A DNA stretch of 64,000 bases from Diacronema lutheri (lineage: Eukaryota > Haptophyta > Pavlovophyceae > Pavlovales > Pavlovaceae), in the NCBI GenBank assembly GCA_019448385.1, contig JAGTXO010000082.1, positions 1 to 64,000 on the forward strand, in the 5' to 3' direction. Positions 30,654-40,139 of the stretch are shown here, piece by piece. Under the pieces are notes generated by a model. It did no database searches. It had not been told where the DNA came from and saw only the letters and a list, made by a program, of their open reading frames with translations. Position 1 is the first letter of the stretch; each line of letters starts with the position of its first letter. Position numbers and translations under genes: made by a program.

Positions 30654-33600
30654 CTCCACATCCCGGGCCCTTCTCTCGTGCCCCTCCCCCCTGCCCCTCA
30701 CAAAACTCGTGCCCCTCCCCCCTCCCCCCCCCCCCCCCCCCCCCCCCCCCCCACACACACACACGTTCCACGGATGGGTGCTCTCATGGCGGCCCATTTT
30801 TCAAAAAGGGCCGTCTCAGCCGCTCACCCGCGCGTGCCCCCGTCGACCGCCCCCGCCCCGTGGCGCGCGCCGCCTCAGCCACCCCAGCCGAGCAGGCCGT
30901 TCTCGGCGCCCATCGTGTAACGGACGGCCGACCGCCCCCGCCCCGTAACGGCGCGTGTGCGACGAGCGCCGCCGCCAGCCGCGCCGCTTCGCCCGCGCCC
31001 GACGGCACGGCGCACGCCGCCACCGCCGCCGCCGCCGCGCGCCTGGCCGCCGCTGGCGGCGGCGGCGGCGGCGTTACGGGCGTTGGGCTTCGCTTCCTGC
31101 CCGGCAGCGGTCCGGCGTCCGGCTGGCCCCTCGCCGTTGCCGCCGCCGCCACGGCCGCCGCGGACGCCGACGCCGCCGTCGCGCACGCCGGCGGCGGCGC
31201 GGCCGGCGGCGGCGCCGTGGCGCGCGCGCAGCGCCGCGCGGCGGCGTCGGCGTGCGAAACGCGCGCAGCCTACGCACGCGGCGACGGCGGCGGAGGCGGT
31301 CGCTCGACGTCGCCGCCGCCTGGCCTGCCCGACGGCGCGGCCGCGGCGGCGGTGCGCGCGGCGGCGGCCGCGCGCGTTGCCGCGATCACGGGCGGCGCCA
31401 TGCTGGGAAGTCCGGCGCTGTCCGGGCGGTCCGGACGGGCGCAGGTCGTGCGCTCCACCACCGGCGGCGGCAATGCGCGCGCCTCTTGGCTCGCGCCGGG
31501 CGGGGCGGACGTCGCGTGGGCGCTGCGCGGCTTGTCGGCGGTGCTCCCTGTCGCGTCGGTCGAGTGGCCACGCGAGGCGGTCGGCACGGCGGACGCCGTG
31601 GCGGCGGCGGACGCGGCGGCGGCGGCGGTCGCGCGACGCGGGTGCCGCGCGGCGCTGGCAGCTGGGCCGCCGCCGGCGGACGCAACGGCGGCGCCTGCCG
31701 CCGCTTTTGAATCGGCGCGACCGCTCGTTGGCGGGGCCGAGGCCGCGCGGGTCGCGGTCGCGGCGGGCGTGGCGGGCGCGGCGTCGTGGGGAGCGGGCGG
31801 GGGCGCGGGCGTGGCAGAACGCGCCGGCAGCCGCGCCTCGTCGGCGCAGCGCGGCAGAGGCCCAGTCGCCGCGTCCGCCATCGTGCACGATGGCGGCGCG
31901 GGATGGGCGCAGGGGGGCGGCGGCGGGCTGTGCGTGCGCCTGCCGCACGCGCCGGCATTTGTGCGCATGGCGGCGGAGGAGGGGAGGCACGATGGCGACG
32001 GAAATCACGATGGCGGCGGAAATCACGATGGCGGCGGAAGTCACGATGGCGGCGGAAATCACGATGGCGGGGGAAGTCACGATGGCGGCGGAAGTCACGA
32101 TGGCGGGGGCGGTGCTCGGCGCGGGGGCAGCGTCGCTCGCGGTGAGGGCGGTGGTGAGGCGGGAGGCGATTGCGGGGGCGGTGGTGGCGGTTGGAGTGGA
32201 TGTACGAGTGGATACGGAGGCGATGGCGCGCTCGGCGGCGAGGCGGCAGCGGGCAGCGGCAGCGTGGTGGACGGCAATGCGCGCGGCGCGCGTGGCGCGC
32301 CGGCATCGCCGCCGGACCGCCTGTCGGCGGCGGAGCCGTTGGTGCACGAGGCGGGGGGCGGCAGAGGAGGCGAGGACCGGGCAGCGGCAGAGGAGGCGGG
32401 GGGCGGCAGAGAGGGCGAGGACCGGGCAGCGGCAGAGGAGGCGGGGAGCGGCAGAGGAGGCGGGGAGCGGGCAGCGGCAGAGAAGGCGGGGGGCGGCAGA
32501 GGAGGCGAGGACCGGGCAGCGGCAGAGGAGGCGGGGGGCGGCAGAGGAGGCGAGGAGCGGGCAGCGGCAGAGAAGGCGGGGGGCGGCAGAGAGGGCGAGG
32601 ACCGGGCAGCGGCAGAGGAGGCGGGGGGCGGCAGAGGAGGCGAGGACCGGGCAGCGGCAGAGGAGGCGGGGAGCGGCAGAGGAGGCGGGGAGCGGGCAGC
32701 GGCAGAGAAGGCGGGGAGCGGCAGAGGAGGCGGGGAGCAGGCAGCGGCAGAGAAGGCGGGGGGCGGCAGAGGAGGCGAGGACCGGGCAGCGGCAGAGGAG
32801 GCGGGGGGCGGCAGAGAGGGCGAGGACCGGGCAGCGGCAGAGGAGGCGGGGAGCGGCAGAGGAGGCGGGGAGCGGGCAGCGGCAGAGAAGGCCGGGGGCG
32901 GCAGAGAGGGCGAGGACCGGGCAGCGGCAGAGGAGGCGGAGGGCGGCAGAGGAGGCGAGGACCGGGCAGCGGCAGAGGAGGCGGGGGGCGGCAGAGGAGG
33001 CGAGGACCGGGCAGCGGCAGAGGAGGCGGGGGGCGGCAGAGAGGGCGAGGACCGGGCAGCGGCTGAGGAGGCGGGGAGCGGCAGAGAAGGCGCAACGGCA
33101 GCGCACGAGGCGGGCCGCGGTGCCTGCGCTGCGCAGGCGGCAAGAAAGGCGAGGAGCGGCACGAGCGCGGGCGTGGCGGCAGCGCGGGCCGACGTGGCGG
33201 CGGACGGCGCACGGGCGACGACGGGCCCGCCGCCGTTGGGCGCAGCGGACGCACGCGCGGCGTTCACCGCGGTCAACGCCGAAGCGGATCGCGCGCGCGC
33301 CGTGGCGGCCGCCGACGAGGCGGCGGCGGCGCCTGCGCCGCGCGTGCCGTCGCCGCGCGCGCGCGCGTCGTGCGTGAGCGGCGGCTGCGGCGGTGGCGGC
33401 GCCGTCGGCTGCGGCGGAGCGATCGGCGAGCAATGGCTGCCGTCCGCCGAGCAATGGCTGCCGTCCGCCGAGCAATGGCTGCCGTCCAATGCGCTCCTCT
33501 TTGGCCCGACGCGCGCACACGCCGAGGCCGTCGACGCCGGGGCCGCCGTCGGCGTGGCGACCAGCGGTGCGCGCGCGTGGTCACGCGCGCGTCTGGGCCG

Positions 33601-33920
33601 GGCGGCGACTTTGGCCGTGGACGGCAGCCATTGCTCATCAATGGACGGCAGTCATTGCTCGATGGACGGCAGCCATTGCTGCAGCGGCGGTGCGCCGGAG
33701 CCGCGCGCCGTCGCGCGAGGCGTCGTGCGCGCGCCCAGGCCCGCGGAGACGGGCAGCTGCTTCGAGGTGGTACACACGGCGGCCTGTGTACACACGGCGG
33801 CCTGTGTGCACACGGCGGCCTGTGTGCACACGGCGGCCTGTGTGCACGCGCAGCCGCCGCGCTCGCGCGACGGCGCGCGCAGCGGCGGCGTCGGTGGCGC
33901 AGGCGGCGCGGCGGGCGGAG

Positions 33921-33965
<45 letters not shown>

Positions 33966-36900
33966 GCCGTGGTGGCCGTGGTGGCTGTGGCGGCGGAGGC
34001 GGCGGAGGCGGCGGTGGCGGCGGTGGCGGCGATGGCAGTGGTGGTGGTGGTGGCGATGGTGGAGACAGCGCGCTCGCCACCGCCAGCGTTCTCCCCACTA
34101 GCCCCGCGCAGCCCCGCGCTTTGAAAAGCGGCGGCTCGCCCCCTGCGCACGTGCCTGCGTTCGTCCTCTTGCCGTCGGCTGCGCGCCTCGCGGCGCGGCC
34201 GGCGCACGCGGCGGCGGACGGCGCTCTGCGGGCGACCGGCGGCGCATGCGGCCGCAGCGCCGCCGCCGCCGTCGCCTCCGCCGCCGCCGCCTCCGCCGCC
34301 TCCGCCGCCGGCGCGAGGCTGCGGCTGTCCGCGTCATCGCCCGCTCTGCGACTGCTTGGCGGCGTTGGCGGCGGCGGCGGCGGCGGCGTTGGCGGCGGCG
34401 TTGGCGGCGTTGGCGGCGGCGAGTGGACGAGCGACGCGCCGTACGCGCGCGGCGCCGACGCCAAGGCGGCTTTGTCTGAGTGCGGTTCGGCCTCGGCTTG
34501 CGGGCCGCCCGCCGCCGCCGACGCCGCCGCCGCCGCTGCCGCCGCCGCCGCGGTCTGCGGCGCCGCGCCCGCCTCCGACATCGCCGCCTTGGCCTCGGCG
34601 CGCGCACGCTCGGCCGTCGGCGTCGACTCGGCGCCGGGCGGCTCGGCGCTCATTGGTCCGGGAACGGCGGCCGGTCCGGGCGGCTCGGCGCTCATTGGTC
34701 CGGGAGCGGCGGCCGGTCCGGTGGCGTCTGGACTCGGCGGCAGCTCGGGCTACGGCCGCCGCACGAGCTGCAGCGGCGCCGGCCACGCGCACGCCGGTGC
34801 GACGGCGCGAAGTGCAGGCGGTTTGGGCACTTCGCCCGCAGCAACATCCCTTCCTCTCGCTGCCGGTGCGGCGGTGAGGGCAGTTCGCGCGCCGTTCGGG
34901 GCGGCGGCGGCCGAGCGCGCCATGTTGCTGCGCGAGGCGGCGGAGCAGTTGCCGCCCTTCCAGCCGACGGCGAGCGGCGCGCTCTTCGCTGCGCTCAACG
35001 ACTTGCGGTGCGCGCCGCGAGGCCGTGTCACCCATCTGTTACGCCGTCACATGCCGCCCTGTCAACCCCCTGTCACCCCGTCACGCGCAGCCCACGCAGC
35101 TCCGTCACCCCTTGCTACCTCGTCACCCGTCACTCCGTCACCGCCTGCCACCCCGTCGCGTGCTGCCCTGTCAACCCCTGTCACGTGGGACGCGCAGCCC
35201 TGTCACCCCTTGTCACCCCGTCACGCGCTGCCCTGTCAACCCCTGTCACGTGGGACGCGCAGCCCTGTCACCCCTTGTCACCCCGTCACCCGTCACTCCG
35301 TCACCCCTTGTCACCCCGTCACGCGCTGCCTCGCTCAAGCGCTGCTGCCTCGTGCCGTGCGCATGGCGTGCGGATGCCGGGAGGGCCGGAGGGGCGTTTA
35401 CGAATGCTTCTCTTTGCTGGTGTGGGAACGGGACTCACCCCAGCGCCCTTTCGTCAGTGTGGGCACGGGACTCACCCCAGCGCCGTTTCGTCAGTGTGGG
35501 CACGGGACTCACCCCAGCGCCCTTTCGTCAGTGTGGGCACGGGACTCACCCCAGCGCCCATTCGTCAGTGTGGGCACGGGACTCACCCCAGCGCCCTTTC
35601 GTCAGTGTGGGCACAGGAAGTGCGCCACTCCACACTGTCCACTCACAGCCGCCCAGTCACCCCAGCGCTGCCACTGGGCAGCAGCGCGATGCTTCGCTTC
35701 GCGCGCTCCTCTCGCCGCGCAGCGCCCTGCCCTCACGCACCCTGCCCTCACGCACCCATCCCTCACGCACCCTGCCCTCACGCACCCATCCCTCACGCAC
35801 CCTGCCCTCACGCACCCTGCCCTCACGCACCCATCCCTCACGCACCCTGCCCTCACGCACCCTGCCCTCACGCACCCTGCCCTCACGCACCCATCCCTCA
35901 CGCACCCTGCCCTCACGCACCCTGCCCTCACGCACCCATCCCTCACGCACCCTGCCCTCACGCACCCTGCCCTCACGCACCCTGCCCTCACGCACCCTGC
36001 CCTCACGCGCCCTGCCCTCTCCTCCCGCGCCTCGTCTTTGCTCCCTCCCCCCCCCCCAACCCCCCCCCCCCCCCCCCCCCCCCCGGTCGTACAGCGCACC
36101 GTTTCGCGCGCTGCCCGCGTCGCTCGCGGCCGCCGCGCTCGGCGCGAGCGCGGGCGGCAAGGGCGGCGAAGGCGGAGCGTGCGGAGGCAGGCACGGCAGC
36201 GACTTTGCCCACGCCGCGTGTGCGCCTCCTTTCTGGGGCGCGCGCGGCGTGGCGGAGGCGGCCACCGCCGAGGCCACGGCCGACCGCCCCGCGGCCGCGG
36301 CCGCGGCGTCCGCCATCGAAGCGGCGGGCGCGCGCGCGCGCGTGGGCGAACGAGACGTTGGCGGCGTGGGCTCCTTGAGCCCACGCGGCGAGAACGGCAC
36401 GTACGCATTTTGCGTGCCGTGCGCGATGTTGCGGCTGCCGCTGCCCGAGGCGCCCGGCCCTTTGGCCACGGGCTCCGCCACCACCACCGCCGCCACCGCC
36501 GCCGCCACCGCCGCCACCGCCGCCGCCACCACCGCTGCCGGTGCCGAGCGGCGCTGCGTGCGCGCCTGCCGCCCGGCGCTGCACGCCGCGGCCGCGCCTC
36601 GCTGCGAGGCATCGATCACGTTGCCGTCGCACGTGCTGCACTCGTCGGCGTGGCCCGTTGGTGCGCGCGCGTTTCGCGCGAGGCGCGAACACAGGGCGCG
36701 CGTCGACGTGTGCCTCGCGTGTTGTGCCTCGCGTGTGCCTCGCGCGTGAGGCACAAGACGGCGACGCGCGCCCTGTGTTCGCGCCGTGTGTCCGCGCCCC
36801 GTGCCCGCGCCTCTCGCCTCGCTCGCGCCAATTCTCCGCCCTTCTCTTGCGCCCGAGCACGCGCCCCCTCCCCCTTTCCCCTCCCCACAGTGTCACACAC

Positions 36901-38680
36901 ACACACACTCACGCGACTGCGCCCCACCCCCCCCCCCCCCCCCCCCACTCACACACCCATTCACATTCACATTCACACAACTGCGCCCACCACCCGCCCA
37001 CAATCGCAAGGCTCCTTCGCGCGCGGCCCTGCCTGGCCCGTGTCCGCACTGCCGCACGCCGCACGCGCCTCCGTCGCCGACGTGCGCGAGCCGACGCCTG
37101 GCGTCGGCTGTGGCGGTGGCGGCCCGCGAGCCCACGAGGCTGCGCGTTGGGGTTCGCACGCGGCCGACGCCGATGCGGCCGCCATGTCCGCCACCGCGCG
37201 CGCGGCTCTCCTCTATGGGCACGTGGCCAGCAGCTGCGCGTGCACCGGCCACGCCGCTCCGCCGGCAATGCCGCACGCGCCACCGCGGCTGCACCGGCAC
37301 GCCCTTGCACGCAGCCTGCCCGAGCTGCCGCTGCCGCCGCGCGCCGCCGCCGCGTCCGCGCGCGACGCGGACGCTGGCGCGCGCGGCGGTGACGGTGGTG
37401 ACGGTGGTGACGGCGGTGACGGTGGTGGTGACGGTGGCAACGGCCGCAGTGATGGCGGCGGTGCGGGCGTGGATCGCGCCGAGCGCGCGGAGGCGGAGTG
37501 GCGTCGCGCCGCTCGTCACAGCGCCCATGCCAACGTGGCGATGGCCGACCGCGCGCAGGCCGCGTTCGCCTCGTCGCTGCGCCGGGCGCTACCGCCGCGC
37601 CGCCGAGGGCGGAGCGGAGGCGGAGGCGGAGGCGGAGGCGGGGGCGGAGGCGGAGGCGGAGGCGGGGGCGGGGGCGTGGGCGGAGGCGGCATCTGCGGCG
37701 ATAGCGGCCCGGTTGAAGCAGGGCGCTTAGCGCACTCGGCACACGCAGCCGCGAACGGCGCCGCAGACGTGGCACGGCCGTTGGACGCGAGCGATGCGCT
37801 GGGCGCGCGTGCGCGCGCGGGCGCCGCAGCGGCTGCGCGCGAGGGCACGCACGCAGAGGGCACGGTCGCAGCGGGCACGACGCGATCGGCCGAGCGGACG
37901 CAACGGCACACCAAATGCGCGGGATGCGCTGCCGCAGCGATGGCGGCCGCCGCACTGCCCACGAGCGGAGTTGCGAACGATGGCGGACGGCCCGCCGCAG
38001 CCAAGCCGAGTGGCGGGCCGGACGCGGCCGCACCGCCCGCGCCGCCGGCCGACGCAGCGACCGCTCGCCTCGACGCCGTGGACGCGCCCGCGACGCCCGC
38101 CACCGTGCCCGAAGCGGCCTTGCCGCCGGCGGCGCCACCCGCGTGGTGGCAATCCGCGCCGCGCCCTCCGCGCGCGGCAGTTCCGCCCTCAGCGCCGTCC
38201 GGACCGTCCGCGCAGCCGGACACGACCGTGTCCGGCCCCGCCGCCGAGCCCACACCGGCAAGCGGCCCGGCGCAGTCCGCCATCGCGCGGCGCGCGGAGG
38301 CGGAGCCTGCTGCCACTGCTGCTACTGGTGGTGGTGCTGCTGCTGCTAGCGATGGCGTCCTGCTCGGCGCACACGACGGTGTGCACGGCGCGACCGCGCG
38401 CGTGCGCCCAACGGCGCAGCCCGCAGGCCAAGCGCACGGCGCCAGTGCTGGGCGCAATGGCGGCGTGAGCGGGCACGTCGCCCTCGCGCGCGTGGGTGCG
38501 CAGGCGCTGGTGCAGCGCGCGCGCGGGATCAGCGTTGCCGCCGTGCACGTGCCGCTTGCGGACGCGCCACGCGGCACGCTGCACCCGCACGGGGCTGTCA
38601 CGAGCGGGGCCCGCGCGGCGCTCGGCGTGGAGGGATCGAGCGGCGAGCGGGCGTCTGCGTCGGTGCCCACCACGCCGTGA
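29624..38680 (+). CDS. Large repeat-rich protein, unknown function, 4 exons
   Basis: Exons proposed: 29624-30542, 30879-35007, 36095-36660, 37011-38680; phases agree and give 2427 residues plus TGA. Joins: donor GTATGTC after AAWFEP; acceptor CGCCTCAG at 30871-30878; donor GTGCGCG at 35008 with acceptor CGTACAG (join ALNDLR-APFRALPASL); donor GTGCGCG at 36661 with acceptor CGCAAG. Non-repetitive parts include GAERLADWHGALDEPYAYAD at the start, GGWTEAELAAWFEP, a stretch ending EAAEQLPPFQPTASGALFAA, and EWRRAARHSAHANVAMADRA near the end. No known domain recognised. The rest is Ala/Gly tracts and tandem repeats. No signal peptide or clear membrane segment. The first intron is the weakest call. 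Confidence 0.5.
30300..30500 (+). repeat. GGC/GTT triplet-rich Gly coding tract
   Basis: About 200 bp of GGCGGC, GGTGGC and GTTGGC units encode poly-Gly with scattered Val, in frame in exon 1 of the large gene. The poly-C stretches at about 30620-30650 and 30727-30751 belong to the following intron. Confidence 0.85.
31875..31896. repeat. 22-bp perfect palindrome built on GATGGCGGC
   Basis: A perfect 22-bp palindrome centred on GTGCAC, with arms CCGCCATC and GATGGCGG. It joins head to head two copies of a word seen all over the window and sits in coding sequence of the large gene. Confidence 0.8.
31985..32110 (+). repeat. 18-bp coding repeat NHDGGG/SHDGGG
   Basis: About seven copies of an 18-bp unit with CACGATGGCGGCGGAA encode HDGGGN/S hexapeptides. 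The frame is kept. Confidence 0.85.
32346..33085 (+). repeat. 45-bp coding repeat EEAGGGRGGEDRAAA
   Basis: About 16 copies of a 45-bp unit with small variants (REGED, RGGEE, EKAGSG) encode a charged Glu/Ar​g/Gly repeat. The unit is a multiple of three and variants swap in blocks, which suggests unequal exchange. It is in exon 2 of the large gene. Confidence 0.9.
33770..33850 (+). repeat. 18-bp coding repeat VHTAAC
   Basis: Four to five copies of an 18-bp unit containing CACACGGCGGCCTGTGT encode VHTAAC hexapeptides, the only Cys-bearing repeat in this protein. EQWLPSA units (three) lie just upstream at 33425-33490. Confidence 0.85.
35008..36094 (+). repeat. Intron with three different minisatellites
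   Basis: Third-exon boundary intron of the large gene. It holds GTCACCCCGTCAC-type units (35040-35340), five copies of a 37-bp unit with GGGCACGGGACTCACCCCAG (about 35425-35620), about 22 copies of a 14-bp unit CCTGCCCTCACGCA or CCATCCCTCACGCA (35725-36010), then a C-tract before the acceptor. All three forward frames are largely open, so reading frames here are not evidence of coding. Confidence 0.85.
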
Positions 38681-39640
38681 AGCCGCCGCCGCCGGGCCCA
38701 GGCGCGTTCGAATGCCCCGACAGAGGCCTGCAGACCTGACGCTGACGTCGGCGGGCGGCCCTTGGCTGCCGCCAGGCGGCGGCGGTGGCGCACAATGCCG
38801 ACCGCTGGCGACACGGCGAGCAAAAGAATCCACAGAAGCCGCCGAGCACGCCGCCGACGATCGCGTTTGTGCGCGCAAAGACTACACTCCGCAAGCTCAC
38901 CCGAGTCGAAGCGAGCGACGACGGGGACTTTCATCACACGCGGTCAGACTCGACGACAAAGCCCGTCTCCAGCGCGAGCGCCTTCTTCAATCTGCGCACG
39001 CTTCGGTTTTCAAGTCCGTGTTGTACGCGTAGGCGACGAAGCTGACGAAGACGGGCGCGGCAGTGATGCATGTGAGCTCCACCTCCGCGTGGAGGCCCAC
39101 GCGGACACGTCACCGTCCATAACTATTTGTCTCTGTGCGCTCGCCGAGGGCTCGAGGTGGCGATGGGCTCGGCGGTGGCGGCTTCGGTGGAGGTGGGCTT
39201 GACGACGGCTTGGCGGCGGGCTTGGTTGCGGGCTTGGCGGTGGGCTTGGTGGAGGGTTTGGCGGCGGGCTTGGCGGCGGGCTTGGTGGCGGGCTTGGCGG
39301 CGGGCTCGGCGGCGAACGTGGCGGCGGACTTGGCGGCGGCGGGCTGGGCGGCGGGCTGGGCGGTGGTACGTTGGTTGGCGGGCTTGGTGGTAAAAGCGGC
39401 GGGCTTGGCGGTGGAAATGGCGGCGGAGGCGGGCACTCCTGCGCGTCGATGTCCTCCTGATTCTTTGTATCCACAAAGCCGTCGTACTCAGGTCTGCTGA
39501 CGTGCACGCCGAGGGCACACGGCGCAGTGCGAGGGAAAGGGAGGGGAACCTCGCGAGCGGGCGATACCCGCGCCGTGCACGCGTGCCCTCGCCGCCATAC
39601 GTCGTGTTACCGAGCTGCGACGTCTTCAATAGCTATTGCG
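38681..39640 (-). pseudogene. Possible decayed Pro-rich protein gene
   Basis: The minus strand reads RPEYDGFVDTKNQEDIDAQE then a long [11 protein letters not shown] tract (39200-39430), as in algal cell-wall proteins; another frame of the same DNA gives KPAAKPATKPAAKP. Further on come VRVGLHAEVELTCITAAPVF and VSFVAYAYNTDLKTEACAD, then in other frames LKKALALETGFVVESDRV and MKVPVVARFDSGELAECSLC. These protein-like pieces follow one another but need at least two frame changes and pass a stop at 39110-39112, so a decayed or wrongly resolved gene is likely. Family not recognised. Confidence 0.3.
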
Positions 39641-40139
39641 GTTGGGGTCGTGTTACTGAGCAACTTTCAACACCGCCACAAAAGGCACGCACAGCTTCGT
39701 TTGCTGGTCGATTCAAAGCTCCTGCGGGCATCAACGCCCCCCACGTGCAGCGTCAGAAGGGGGCGCGGGACCCGTTCGGCCAAGGCGTGGTCCACGCCGC
39801 GACAAGGCGCGCCGCTGCGCGCCAACACGCAGCTGCGCACAATTCTGTGAGCGCAGTGAGGCCGCTGAAGGTTGGTAACGCACAATACACTGTGTCCTGT
39901 GCGCGCACAGTGGACCGTCGCGGCGCCTAGCTCGGCGCGCCGTGGCGGCGGGCGCAGCTCCGCCGGAGCGACGCTTCTCGAGCGCGGCAATCTCGCAGTG
40001 GCAGGTTGGAGATTTCGCGCCCCGCGCGTCACGTGCCCGGAGAAGGTTCTCCGGTTTGGGGCAGCGAAATGGGCAGCGCCGAGAAGTACAAATTAAGATG
40101 GGCGGAGCTTGAAAAGGTCGACCGCTCGGACGGGCCATT
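39641..40139. other. Intergenic region
   Basis: Between the putative Pro-rich gene and the F-box/RCC1 gene. No protein family recognised on either strand. GTACAAATTAAG at about 40087 is the only A/T-rich word near the next start and could be a core promoter element. Confidence 0.35.

Noticed and set aside
29624-38680. One uninterrupted 3018-residue protein
   Set aside because: Poly-C tracts, minisatellites with units not multiples of three, and good donor/acceptor pairs with matching phase show at least three introns.
39200-39430. Histone H1-like KPAAKPATKPAAKP protein
   Set aside because: The same DNA gives PPPSPPP in another frame with a more convincing leader; no H1 globular domain is present.
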